This document shows, piece after piece, positions 26,101 through 33,454 of a stretch of 64,000 bases of DNA; position 1 is the stretch's first letter; each line of letters begins with the position of its first letter. The stretch spans positions 1 through 64,000 of the forward strand of contig JAEZZR010000017.1 of assembly GCA_023418505.1 (NCBI GenBank). The letters run 5' to 3'. A program made the position numbers and the translations under genes. The notes under the pieces were generated by a model that worked only from the letters and a program-made list of their open reading frames with translations, was not told the DNA's origin and searched no databases. The stretch is from Actinomycetes bacterium. GTDB lineage: Bacteria; Actinomycetota; Actinomycetes; Mycobacteriales; Mycobacteriaceae.

Positions 26101-29100
26101 CTTCGTCGCCTTCGGCACTGTCATTGCCGTCACCTGCTGCGGAGTTAGCAGGTTCAACGGTGCCGGTGGTGCCGTCGGCAGCACTGACGAATTCCAAGCC
26201 AGCTGGAATTTCATCCCAGATTGCGAGGTCGCGCAGTACTAGGTCTGGTTCTTCGGTCTTGGCTTCGAGGCGGAAGCAGACTTCATCGCCTACACCGTAA
26301 ACCGGCAGATCAGAATCCCCATCAATCACTGGGGTTTCCAGTGAGCATTCACCAGCTTGTGCTGGATTCAATACAGCCTTGTTGGTCTGTACATCGCCGC
26401 GGTACTGCACACGTGCAGCACGTGGCCCCAGCACACCGAGGTCTTGGCTGTTGTTCTTTGCTCGTGCAGCAACCAAGTTATATGCGATGTCATCGCGACC
26501 AATGCCACGACCATCGACAGTGTTGGTTGGCATCTTCTGTGTGAAGGTCAGTTCGACTGGCCGAGCAATCGGCTTAGTGAACTTCACACGGAAGTAGCGG
26601 ATGGCAGACCAATCGGACACGCTATCCACAGTAACCCACTCGTCGCGTGAATTGAACTCGGTGCATTCGCCAGTTGGGAAAGAGCCACTTTCCGCATGAG
26701 CCATCTCCGGGCGGCATGGGTTCACCGAGGTGGAGTAATGAACCTCAACCGGTGCCGGTCCGGTAGTCCAGCGGCTGGTCTCATTGTCCCAGTAAGTGAT
26801 ATCTGGAACCGTTAGCGGACCTTCCATAGTTGGCACCAGGGTATTTTCCCGGTCACCGGCTACGGTAGCGCGCTCTGGGCTACGTTCGGTCAGTGCGTGG
26901 TAATCAGCCTCTGGGCGTGGCAACGCATCGTAGAGTACGTAGTCGCTCAGAGGCACAGAACCATCAGCGCCGGCACGAATAGTCCAGGTGACAGTATCTT
27001 TTGCGTCGGAGACGTTATTTCCTTGTTCGCCGGAACCTTGCTGGTACGACGTTTGTGCGCCGTCGTCCAAGTCACCTGCGGCAAACTTTTCGATCACCAT
27101 GGAGTTGTATGGAAGTACGTCGACTTCAACGGACTTAATGTCCCATCGCTTCCTTGCCTGGCAGTCATTACCGTCTGGACCGGTGCACTGCAACCAGCTT
27201 GGCTGCTCTTCACGGCGGCTCATATCGGTGAGTAGCCGATCAGGTTCTACCGTACTTAGCGCAGCTTCAATACGAGGGAACTGGCCCGCCAGATTAGTGT
27301 CATTATATTTGCCGGCCTGTGCGCCATCTGATTTCACTCGGATGGTCATTGCACATTGGTCTCCGTCGAAACCCGGGCCGAGCACTACATTTTCCGGTGT
27401 ACGGACTCGCCATAGGTCACCGCCGGATGGACTCTTGCCTACCTTCGTCCACTCCAACTTTTCTGGACTATAGCGATTTGGATTACCCTCATTGGCCAGG
27501 TCGCACTTTGACCAGTCGTTGATGTTGTTCGTGATGTCGGTTGGGTCAAAAACCATCCCGTTTGGCATCGCGATGTACACGTCCGGACGATAAGCAGCGT
27601 TACCTCGGTTGCGAAGGTTAAAGAGGATATCTTTACTCGAATTGCCACCCGTTAGCCGCTGGTTAGGGGTACTCCTAAATTCCAACGCGGGACCGGGCAC
27701 ATCGCGCAGTACGAATAAGCTTGCTTGGGTATATACGGATCCCGTGCCATCTACGACTTCTAAGTCATTCCGTGTTTCAATCCGTTCGCGAAGTTCATCG
27801 CTACCTTCTTTTTTATAGGCTTCGGATGAAGGATGGAAAGAACCGTAAAGTTCAGCGCGAGCTTCTGCTCGAGTCGGTACCCGATCATAAGTGATCTCAA
27901 ATGCGTCAGGACGGAAACCTTCTCGTGGAGATACTTCGAGCGGTTCGAGTCCCGCGCGTGCCGCGACAGGATGTTCATCCCTCTCACCAGTATCCGAAAT
28001 AAAGGTTACTTTTCCTTGCGGGATTCCAGTCTGTTCTTCAGTGTTGACCGGCTGGAGTACAACTTTATCGAGCTTGAAGATAGTGCCCTGATTTGCAATA
28101 TCCTCGCCGGGCTTACAGTCTGCGGACTGATAATTATTATTTGCCCAAGCTGCACACGTCTGCTTCCGGAAAGTGTCGCGCAACGTTAGGGGACCTTCAA
28201 CTGCAGCAATACCGGCAATATTCCACTGATGATCAGACTGATTAGCATTGCGAACCATCCCTGGCCCGAACTTCGCCTGCTTGTGGACTCCCGGTTTAGT
28301 TGCTGGCGGTACGGTGTTGAGAGTCGCAGACGCTGGAGCAGCTACACCTTCGTTTCCAGTCGCGAAAGGTTGCCCACCAAGGTTTTTTACCGTGGAATCA
28401 TCGAACTTGACTGTATTGACAATTTGCTTGCTAGCTTCAACATTGTTCCGAACTTTGGCCAACACCCGGATGTAAACACGTTGTACGTTGCGAATGCATT
28501 TATCCCGGTCCGGAGTGATTTCGAAACTAAGCTTCTGGCCACGTACATTGATTAGTCGAGAACTGAGATCACGATCGCCTTGTACGATCGTCCGGCAATC
28601 GGCCTCATTTGGCTCTCCTCGATCTGGATTCAATAAACGGACGAATTCCAAGTCGCTAGGAAGTTCGTCGACAATCGTACCCAGAACACCTGTGTCCCCA
28701 TCAGCGCCATCACGCCAGTACATCATCTCATAAGTGACCAATTCACCCACTTGCGCCCTATCCGGGGTGACTTTCTTGGTCATTCTGGTTCGAGGCTTGC
28801 CAGTTACGGTCAACTTTGTATTGCCTGTTTGGCTATAGCTATCATCGCCAGGCAGTTTCGTAGACCACGTGACATCCTTCGATCCTGGGTAGCCTGGGTT
28901 GTCCACAACAGTCCACGCGATAGTGCCAGATACATTGGATCGAGGGAACTTTTTAAACCGCAAAGTCGGATTAGCTGATGTCCGATCTAATACTTCAGTC
29001 TCAATGCCAGCCGATCTGAAGTTAGGCTTCAACTCAGCATCAGAACCAACAAAGTCCGGACGCTCAATTTGTAATTCGAGGCCATCACAACCCTCAGTCC

Positions 29101-29308
29101 GGTTACAGTTGATCGTCACATTGACAACCAAATTGCCCCTGGTTTGAGTTGTAGCGGATTCGGCAACTTGTACCCGAACGTCATTAGGCTCAGCTAGCGC
29201 TTGCGGTGCCTGAGCCACTGCCATCGTGGCAACCATGACCAGGATTCCCAATAGCGCCGCAAAAGCTTTCGGCGTTGGTAAGTAGTTCAGCAATCCCGGC
29301 GGATACAT
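20117..29308 (-). CDS. Giant LPXTG-type surface protein with DUF11/DUF7507 repeats
   Basis: 3063 residues. A signal peptide (YLPTPKAFAALLGILVMVAT, cleavage near ALA) leads a ~1300-residue N-terminal region of isopeptide/Ig-like surface domains. An SdrD B-like unit follows (GTYKFTGVSPGEYAVRFELP), then twelve DUF11/DUF7507-type repeats with the core VTNTGNVTLTDLTV and usually two cysteines each. Near the C-terminus come about a dozen GRD/GSD collagen-like triplets, a Ser/Gly stretch, the sorting motif LARTG, a hydrophobic segment and an RRR tail. It should be covalently anchored by sortase and reach far from the cell, as an adhesin or stalk. A Thr/Glu-rich insert of ~150 residues interrupts repeat 9. 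Start at 29308 because AGGAG lies 5 bases upstream and the signal peptide begins there. No sortase or pilin gene is nearby. Confidence 0.9.
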   Translation of the reverse strand: MYPPGLLNYLPTPKAFAALLGILVMVATMAVAQAPQALAEPNDVRVQVAESATTQTRGNLVVNVTINCNRTEGCDGLELQIERPDFVGSDAELKPNFRSAGIETEVLDRTSANPTLRFKKFPRSNVSGTIAWTVVDNPGYPGSKDVTWSTKLPGDDSYSQTGNTKLTVTGKPRTRMTKKVTPDRAQVGELVTYEMMYWRDGADGDTGVLGTIVDELPSDLEFVRLLNPDRGEPNEADCRTIVQGDRDLSSRLINVRGQKLSFEITPDRDKCIRNVQRVYIRVLAKVRNNVEASKQIVNTVKFDDSTVKNLGGQPFATGNEGVAAPASATLNTVPPATKPGVHKQAKFGPGMVRNANQSDHQWNIAGIAAVEGPLTLRDTFRKQTCAAWANNNYQSADCKPGEDIANQGTIFKLDKVVLQPVNTEEQTGIPQGKVTFISDTGERDEHPVAARAGLEPLEVSPREGFRPDAFEITYDRVPTRAEARAELYGSFHPSSEAYKKEGSDELRERIETRNDLEVVDGTGSVYTQASLFVLRDVPGPALEFRSTPNQRLTGGNSSKDILFNLRNRGNAAYRPDVYIAMPNGMVFDPTDITNNINDWSKCDLANEGNPNRYSPEKLEWTKVGKSPSGGDLWRVRTPENVVLGPGFDGDQCAMTIRVKSDGAQAGKYNDTNLAGQFPRIEAALSTVEPDRLLTDMSRREEQPSWLQCTGPDGNDCQARKRWDIKSVEVDVLPYNSMVIEKFAAGDLDDGAQTSYQQGSGEQGNNVSDAKDTVTWTIRAGADGSVPLSDYVLYDALPRPEADYHALTERSPERATVAGDRENTLVPTMEGPLTVPDITYWDNETSRWTTGPAPVEVHYSTSVNPCRPEMAHAESGSFPTGECTEFNSRDEWVTVDSVSDWSAIRYFRVKFTKPIARPVELTFTQKMPTNTVDGRGIGRDDIAYNLVAARAKNNSQDLGVLGPRAARVQYRGDVQTNKAVLNPAQAGECSLETPVIDGDSDLPVYGVGDEVCFRLEAKTEEPDLVLRDLAIWDEIPAGLEFVSAADGTTGTVEPANSAAGDGNDSAEGDEAEDSNGNDGANEEGSENAASSEVVWKPGAVGNDPVFALIKMRVTDDAAGTLTNIARPGDEDGPSNYEPCEARTGFGAPGQCDQQSIRVAPTISGTVYDYGTSTEHTDTPYTGENVTVTLVNANGEPVLDRFGQPRTTTVGADGTYKFTGVSPGEYAVRFELPEDAKNIGFAPEGESSDITDENIVDAGNPNLTARSAQTRLFTVEENHVPHVDTAIIQAQPSIVLSKSVDDPETARTVGATATFTIEGMNDGNVPLTDVRLTDEWAAERDLNLTCTISDKNGEQVNDRGDLLEGNARLEVGDTYTCTVTYQVTQDDVDSQEPLTNEAEITGTYNDQQVSARDNADFTVESANPELAIEKKVNGADEAELGLNDDARYTVTVTNTGNVTLTDLTVTDQFEYTDLNLACVTGEDLTGIDMSQVANPATIDTLVPGGVATCVADFTADQRFIDSQQRQENTVTATGTTRQGERTDEVEDSASITPHAATPAISVEKTVAGDSGEYGNEAEVAAGSQGTFRIVVTNTGDVTLSNLELNDDFGDRDTSDLSCQLVDGDAAIAAAAGDANATTGTAFTFDENAQLAPGQTVVCAFSHEVTQDEVNTGDTLINNVEVTGEGPIRGNDDGSSDPRRDKVSDEDDARITMPAPDPRLELVKSAEVAADQLPMTATDDVIYHFDVTNSGNVTITDLTIDDPKITDVQCDATTLQPGEKTSCAGVYTITDDDAAAAEFENTAVAKGNDPRGDEVESPSSTEIVQTGEPLLTIQKRASSDADLENLATGDIITYDIVVSNDGTTPMHNVAIRDQMLLDRGANLTCTLPNGEQRDGFASLGTLMPGEQINCVASIPVTQEDVDAGDAIINTAGATGGYHNRTSSPEASARVETTKEAGIAVVKRSTYDHELLVEGDEIFYEFDVTNTGKVTLHDVAITDPKLADAGVAVQCPAGPVAPGETVTCVSDPYRVTADDVTAGLVENAASASALVPPNENFKDVEDPTANSNVVVDPAVAPGIQVEKTAEPSENLKAGDTVNYRITITNTGATDLTNVRVDDPMLGGALSCTDAVAGVANLPMHQSIVCEGSKTVTQEEVDAQESIVNTATATGQTRNAPSVTDSDSAVVTPTSRAQIELEKGIASNEDLFTEGDKVLFSFRVTNVGDVTLHGIEIDDPLLDRNAVVCEDRPLAPGESMECTHETDKAYEVTGADADAQQIENEATVYGLTPGQDEDTDREDRVSHTSKVTVSTGQPRISISKVAKRHVEDSAEETTTTTTTTSEDDASDEVETSTSTSRTTRTEEVPVETTRTETTVVTEVEDAELDEDGEPIGEPRTVERTEYNEVVETGTSTREVVDEEEVEVTQPRSPRTSADRDEAGDADAGADADASRDDELTAEDIAGLKAGDKIEYTITVTNDGTTPAKNVKLIDPMLEEFDAVVRCDDGSIYGPGEGPTLQIGESTTCTAIVTVTQENADSLTRIDNTAAATAEFGSKKLTPVYARVTTPLADDAEIALVKQIRDPRDIYVEGDEVYYDFLVANVGSVTVEGLEVVDPMLAERGIGVACPKTTLAPGETITCGSTAPLVVTAGDVAAGTVNNVAVVTGTTPVRNVSNEDMSKVTGVTVESEESEAKFTTGKPAVTVVKTPSTEGPVRPGDQITYTIEVINSGLVPLEGVKVEDKDIVKRGGEIRCDNDAFLSGDGTLGVGESHTCTATEEVTADQTGSGEDITNTVTANGKYRKAKAEEASDDARVTVSSRTGITVEKSVKNERPVYYDRDRVRYEFTVTNTGDTNLTNVTIVDPKLEEAGVKINCRRTELEPGEDTVCTSGRYRITEQEAKEGKAVNTATATGESPQGETVESNESTKTIKVRPFDDLPLFPEWPWWPWLPDFGSDDGDDGRDGRDGSDGRDGSDGRDGRDGRDGSDGRDGGSGKESGSGSSSGKGSGSSSGSGSAKSAADKTNDSKIGRGLARTGVDAKTLLLAALALGAAGAGMMWWRRRPDAKESASE

Positions 29309-29781
29309 TTTTCTCCTGGATTGCCTAGAGGGGGTATTCAACACTCTGTCCCGTCTTCTTTTGCACAAAATAAACAGCGAAGCGCGCCGGCAGAATACAC
29401 ACTTCTCCCTCTGCGCTTCTCAGATATAAGAGTAGCCTTAACCATGCCTAGAAACAATTGGAAGAAGTAGCATTTTCGCTGGTAAACAAGGTAAAAATAT
29501 AGCTGTTGATTGCCTTGGGTTATTTAATCCATAGCAAGCCCAGGCCAAAATCCGAGATTTTTATTCTAGGACTATAAATGAAATTAAGGTTTTAGAGCTA
29601 TTTTTAGAACTTTTTTCGGTTTATGTAGACGGGTAACTGAGAACTTTGGCCTACACCCCTAAGCAAAATATGAGGATTCACTCGCCTGAGCGAGCGCCCG
29701 GGAATCACTGTGCAATCTGCACCCCACCCCGGAATCACGAAAATCCTCGGGCAGCGATAGCTACTGGAGGATTGTCTTTGG
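29309..29781. other. Upstream region of the surface protein, no gene
   Basis: About 470 bases, AT-rich from 29400 to 29640, between the surface protein start and tRNA-Ser. It should hold the surface-protein promoter, though no strong box stands out. It contains the isolated 17-base copy of the palindromic repeat at 29707-29723. Confidence 0.5.
29707..29723. repeat. Isolated copy of the palindromic repeat half
   Basis: ACTGTGCAATCTGCACC is identical to 6100-6116 in the repeat cluster 23.6 kb away. Flanking bases differ. Confidence 0.7.
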
Positions 29782-29868
29782 CGGAAGTGGAGGGATTTGA
29801 ACCCCCGGACCGTTTCACGGGTCGCTCGCTTTCAAGGCGAGTGCATTCGGCCGCTCTGCCACACTTCC
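29782..29868 (-). tRNA. tRNA-Ser (anticodon TGA)
   Basis: The reverse complement begins GGAAGTG and ends CACTTCC plus discriminator G, with anticodon stem-loop CTCGCCTTGAAAGCGAG (anticodon TGA), a long variable arm and the T-arm GGTTCAAATCC. Confidence 0.96.
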
Positions 29869-29940
29869 CTGCTCTGCAGCTCTGTAAGAGTACCTCATAA
29901 TTTAGCGATAGCGCTAACTTAACCGCCTGCCCCACTTCCA

Positions 29941-29953
29941 TAGAATCGAAGGC
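29941..29953 (+). promoter_or_regulatory. -10 box of a probable leaderless promoter
   Basis: TAGAAT (29941-29946), 7 bases, then the mscS ATG at 29954; no ribosome site between. Confidence 0.5.
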
Positions 29954-30901
29954 ATGGATCTTCTGGCAGCGACTTCCACCGCATCCACCATCCCAGGCAC
30001 AACCAGCCCCACACCCACCGCGTCCACCCTCGCGGCAGCCACCGGCGAGAACCCCGTGGATCAAGTCACCCGCACAGTCCGCGCACTCACCTGGGAAGCA
30101 GTAGGAAATGGCCTGCTCATCATCCTGGGCACGGTAATAGTCGCCTGGATAATAAAGGTATTAGTCCAACTGTTTTTCATCCGAGTTACCGGACGCACCG
30201 AAGATTCCGCCCAAGCTCTCGCCGAACTAATCCGTTGGATCATCATCGTCTTCGGCATCGCAGCTGCCATCACTTACGTCTTTCCCTCGGTAAAGCCAGT
30301 GAACATCGTCGGCGGCATCGGCGTGGTTTCCCTCGCTGCCGGTATTGCCTTCCAAACCGTACTGGGCAATCTCTTCGCGGGGCTCGTCATCCTGGTACGT
30401 CAAACTCCCCGCGTGGGAGACCAAATCAGCTTGGAAGACGTCGCCGGCACCATCACCGAGATCCGCCTGTCCTACTCGAAGATCCGCACCTTCAACGGCC
30501 GCCAGGTGCTGGTGCCCAATGGTGTGCTGCACGAATCTGTGCTCACCGTGCAGACCCGCCACGAATCTGTGCGCACCTCTTTTACTGTCAGCATCCAGAA
30601 CATCGCCGACTTCGCCCGCGCCCGCACCGTCGCTGAACAAGCTCTCGCTGGCCTCCCCGAGATCCTCAACGAACCCGCCCCCAGCGCGATCCTCAAGGAA
30701 ATTGAAGACGGCTACGCCACCATGGAAGTTCGCTTCTGGTCCGGCTCCCGGCAGATGGACACCGTCCACGCACTCGACGCTGCGGTCGTGGCAGTAAGTC
30801 AAGGGCTTGACGACGCGGGCATCAGCATCGGCCCATCCAACGTCGTGGCCCTCGATCAAGCGCAAGCCACCCAAAGCCGGAACACCCCACCTTCGCCCTA
30901 A
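29954..30901 (+). CDS. Small-conductance mechanosensitive channel (MscS family)
   Basis: 315-residue inner-membrane channel that opens under membrane tension to release solutes during hypo-osmotic shock. A Thr/Ala/Pro-rich start is followed by three membrane segments (ILGTVIVAWIIKVLVQLFF; WIIIVFGIAAAITYVF; VNIVGGIGVVSLAAGIAF). TM3 continues into the pore-lining run GNLFAGLVILVRQTPRVGD, then the beta domain (VAGTITEIRLSYSKIRT, LVPNG) and an alpha/beta C-terminal domain. Length is close to E. coli MscS (286). It stands alone on a leaderless-type promoter; a second gene on the same strand follows 42 bases later with its own -10 box. Confidence 0.92.
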   Translation: MDLLAATSTASTIPGTTSPTPTASTLAAATGENPVDQVTRTVRALTWEAVGNGLLIILGTVIVAWIIKVLVQLFFIRVTGRTEDSAQALAELIRWIIIVFGIAAAITYVFPSVKPVNIVGGIGVVSLAAGIAFQTVLGNLFAGLVILVRQTPRVGDQISLEDVAGTITEIRLSYSKIRTFNGRQVLVPNGVLHESVLTVQTRHESVRTSFTVSIQNIADFARARTVAEQALAGLPEILNEPAPSAILKEIEDGYATMEVRFWSGSRQMDTVHALDAAVVAVSQGLDDAGISIGPSNVVALDQAQATQSRNTPPSP

Positions 30902-30943
30902 ACGCCCACGCGCGCTAGAGCCCACCAGTACACTTGGAAAAGT

Positions 30944-31963
30944 ATGAGCAGCACAGACATGAACTCTGAAAACAACTCCCCCGTTAAGTCCATGTTCGCT
31001 ATTGTCCAGACAGATCCCGAGGATCCCTCGTCGCTGACCTGGCAAGAAGCACCATTGCCAGAACTAAAAGACGGCGAAGTACTAGTCAAAGTTAAAGCCG
31101 CTGGCGTCAACCGCGCAGATATTCTGCAAGCTAATGGCCACTACCCGCCACCGAAGGGCGTTACGGACATTATCGGCCTCGAGTGCTCCGGCGAAATCGT
31201 AGAGACCAACGGAAACGTCCGGGGCTGGCAAGTGGGCGATTCCGTCGCCTGCCTGCTTTCTGGTGGCGCCTACGCCGAATACGTTGCTGTGCCAGCCGGC
31301 CAACTACTGCCCATCCCCGAAGGCTTTTCTTTCGTTGAAGCAGCAGCAGTCGCCGAGGTTGCCTGCACTGTTTTCTCCAATGTGGTGATGCTGGCCGGGC
31401 TTTCCGAAGATGATCTTCTACTCGTTCACGGTGGCGCCGGCGGTATTGGCACCTTCGCTATCCAGCTTGCCAAGCAGCTCGGTGCCAAAGTCGCAGTTAC
31501 TGCTGGAAGTGCGGAAAAGCTCCAGCGCTGCAACGACCTCGGCGCCGACATTTTGATCAACTACCGCGAGGACACCTTCGAAGAAATCGTCCAAGAACAC
31601 GGCGGCGCCAACGTCATCCTGGACATCATGGGCGCGAAGTACTTGGATCGCAATCTCAAGGCTCTGGCATCCGATGGCCATATGGTGATTATTGGCATGC
31701 AGGGTGGCGTCAAGGGTGAGCTGAACATCGGCCGCCTACTGGCCAAGCGCGGTTCTATTTCCGCAACCGGCCTGCGCTACCGCGACGCGTCCGATAAAGC
31801 TCGGATTGTCTCGGCAACAGAAGATACGATGTGGCCTTTGCTTGCCGACGGTTCCATCACCCCAACCGTGCACGCCACCATGTCGATCGAACAGGCAGCG
31901 CAAGCGCATCAACTGTTGGATTCGGGCGAGGTCACTGGCAAGATCATCCTCACCGTGGGGTAA
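30944..31963 (+). CDS. NAD(P)H:quinone oxidoreductase, zinc-free MDR family
   Basis: 339 residues of the medium-chain dehydrogenase/reductase family. The GroES-like half shows VKAAGVNRADILQANGHYPPP and GLECSGEIVE, hallmarks of the PIG3/QOR group, and lacks the catalytic zinc ligands. The cofactor half has LVHGGAGGIGTFAIQLAKQLG, the AxxGxxG-type NADP(H) site of quinone oxidoreductases. It probably reduces quinones or similar electrophiles in the cytoplasm. ATG at 30944 follows TACACT by 9 bases, so it may be leaderless. Its last codons are part of a 15-bp tandem repeat that runs into the intergenic region. Confidence 0.88.
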   Translation: MSSTDMNSENNSPVKSMFAIVQTDPEDPSSLTWQEAPLPELKDGEVLVKVKAAGVNRADILQANGHYPPPKGVTDIIGLECSGEIVETNGNVRGWQVGDSVACLLSGGAYAEYVAVPAGQLLPIPEGFSFVEAAAVAEVACTVFSNVVMLAGLSEDDLLLVHGGAGGIGTFAIQLAKQLGAKVAVTAGSAEKLQRCNDLGADILINYREDTFEEIVQEHGGANVILDIMGAKYLDRNLKALASDGHMVIIGMQGGVKGELNIGRLLAKRGSISATGLRYRDASDKARIVSATEDTMWPLLADGSITPTVHATMSIEQAAQAHQLLDSGEVTGKIILTVG

Positions 31964-32011
31964 CGCACCGTGGGATAGCACAGCGTGGGGTAACACAGCG
32001 TGGGATAGCCC
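31952..32011. repeat. 15-bp tandem repeat, four units
   Basis: Units at 31952, 31967, 31982 and 31997 share ASCGTGGGRTARCNC and alternate between GGGTAAC and GGATAGC forms. The array starts inside the oxidoreductase stop region. Its unit 4 is the left arm of the terminator hairpin. Confidence 0.85.
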
Positions 32012-32029
32012 ACGCACTCAGCTATCCCA
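32001..32029. terminator. Terminator-like hairpin between convergent genes
   Basis: TGGGATAGC (32001-32009) pairs perfectly with GCTATCCCA (32021-32029) across an 11-base loop. It overlaps the stop codon of the minus-strand gene. No T run is seen. Confidence 0.55.
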
Positions 32030-33344
32030 GCGACGCAACCGCCCGCACCAGCTGATCAATATCGTGCGCGGTGTTAAACGGCTGGAGCCCAACCGTCACG
32101 GCTCCACCTGCTTCATCGATCCCCATTGCTTTCAGCAGTGGGGAATCTTCGGGCTCAACGGCGCTGGTCACTAGCTTGTTATCCAATAGCCTGCGCACTA
32201 CATCTGTTGCCGGCACGCCTGGCACCAAGAAACTGATTCGCGGAATACGCTTTACATGACGCAACTGCGCCAGTTCATCGCGCTCCCCAGGAATACCCAC
32301 AATGTGTACGTGGGACATGTAATCCAGCGAATCAATCAAACGCCGCGTCAAACCATCTAAATACTCCGTCACCTGTGGCAACGAAGCTTGAATCTTACGA
32401 CGCCGCGTACCTCGAGCTGCACTATCCAATTGCGCAATATGCCGGACAGACTCACTAACCCCGCCCAACAAAGCAGGAGCTACCGGCGCAATTTCTAGCT
32501 TCGAGATATCCCGCGCCCCCGAACTCGCAGCACCCGAACCCGCAGCCCCCGAAGCCACAGCCCCAGCGCCACCAGCCCTAAGCGATGGCACCCGTTCCAG
32601 CATCGCTGGATTCCGAAAGACCAAAGCGGAAACTTCGGGGCCACCCCACTGGGCAGCGTCGAAAAGCACAATATCTGCACCTAAAGCATCCATATCAATC
32701 ACGCGATATGGTGCGCAGGAAGATGCGTCCACCACAATCCACGGCTTGGAGCCTGCAGCGGCACGCACCCGGCGCGAAATCTCCGTCACCGACGCCATCG
32801 TGCCCACATATGGATCGGCAGCGGTGATAAATACCAGTGCGGTCTGGCTATCTACTAGATCATCGAACTGCCAGGCCGGAATGGTACCAAGGGATAAATC
32901 AGCCTCGGCGTAGCGCACCTTCGCACCATAGAGATCCGCAGCGCGCTTAATCAATAGTTGGGTTGTCGCGTCGCCAGACCTGGTAGTCACCAGATTCGTA
33001 CCTAGAGAAATACGCCGGCTCATCGCCTGGGTGAAGCTCTGAATCAGTACCTCTTTGGAAGGCCCTAACGCCACAGCTTCAAAGGGAGCGCCTGCCATAT
33101 CGGCAAACGCCCGGCGCGCCGAATCCTCGAACTGCCGCGCAGCTGTAGCGCCAGCAGCCACACCCCGCGAATGCGCACCAGTGGAAGCCTCCCCGGCCAA
33201 AGCCTTCGGAGCTAAGCGGAAAGCAGTAGTCATCGTCGCGAGCACACGTTCCGGGATCTGCGCACGAAATCCCCCGTTAAGGTACGTCCACCCATCAGAC
33301 AGCGACGAATACGCGCCCCTAGTAGTAGGCACATCAAACGCCAT
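32022..33344 (-). CDS. Cysteine-desulfurase-like protein lacking the PLP lysine
   Basis: 440 residues of the class V aminotransferase fold, closest in layout to the TIGR01976 cysteine-desulfurase-like group: YLNGGFRAQIPERVLATM at the start, LGPSKEVLIQS near residue 95, and PWIVVDASSCAPYRVIDMDALGADIVL before the active site. Where the family has S/A-H-K-x-x-G-P, this protein reads FDAAQWGGPEVSALVF, so the Schiff-base lysine is glutamine (codon at 32649-32651, residue 232) and the preceding histidine is alanine. It therefore should not work as a normal desulfurase. An Ala/Gly/Ser insert follows. Start set at 33344, where GGGAG precedes the ATG, instead of a GTG two codons upstream. Convergent with the oxidoreductase; no Suf or Isc genes nearby. 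Confidence 0.8.
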   Translation of the reverse strand: MAFDVPTTRGAYSSLSDGWTYLNGGFRAQIPERVLATMTTAFRLAPKALAGEASTGAHSRGVAAGATAARQFEDSARRAFADMAGAPFEAVALGPSKEVLIQSFTQAMSRRISLGTNLVTTRSGDATTQLLIKRAADLYGAKVRYAEADLSLGTIPAWQFDDLVDSQTALVFITAADPYVGTMASVTEISRRVRAAAGSKPWIVVDASSCAPYRVIDMDALGADIVLFDAAQWGGPEVSALVFRNPAMLERVPSLRAGGAGAVASGAAGSGAASSGARDISKLEIAPVAPALLGGVSESVRHIAQLDSAARGTRRRKIQASLPQVTEYLDGLTRRLIDSLDYMSHVHIVGIPGERDELAQLRHVKRIPRISFLVPGVPATDVVRRLLDNKLVTSAVEPEDSPLLKAMGIDEAGGAVTVGLQPFNTAHDIDQLVRAVASLG

Positions 33345-33442
33345 GACCACTCCCTTGTGTCCCTAGTGCGTACGCAAACATTTTTAATTGACCCAAAGCA
33401 TAATAGTCTCCGAGGCGGATTCGCATCTGTCCACTACCCCGG

Positions 33443-33454
33443 TAGGTTAGAAGT
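33443..33454 (+). promoter_or_regulatory. -10 box ahead of wzm
   Basis: TAGGTT (33443-33448), 6 bases, then the GTG start at 33455; leaderless-type arrangement. Confidence 0.45.

Noticed and set aside
20117..29308. Long plus-strand frames opposite the surface protein (for example 20582-21601)
   Set aside because: They are shadows of a highly biased minus-strand gene; they lack ribosome sites and coherent protein features.
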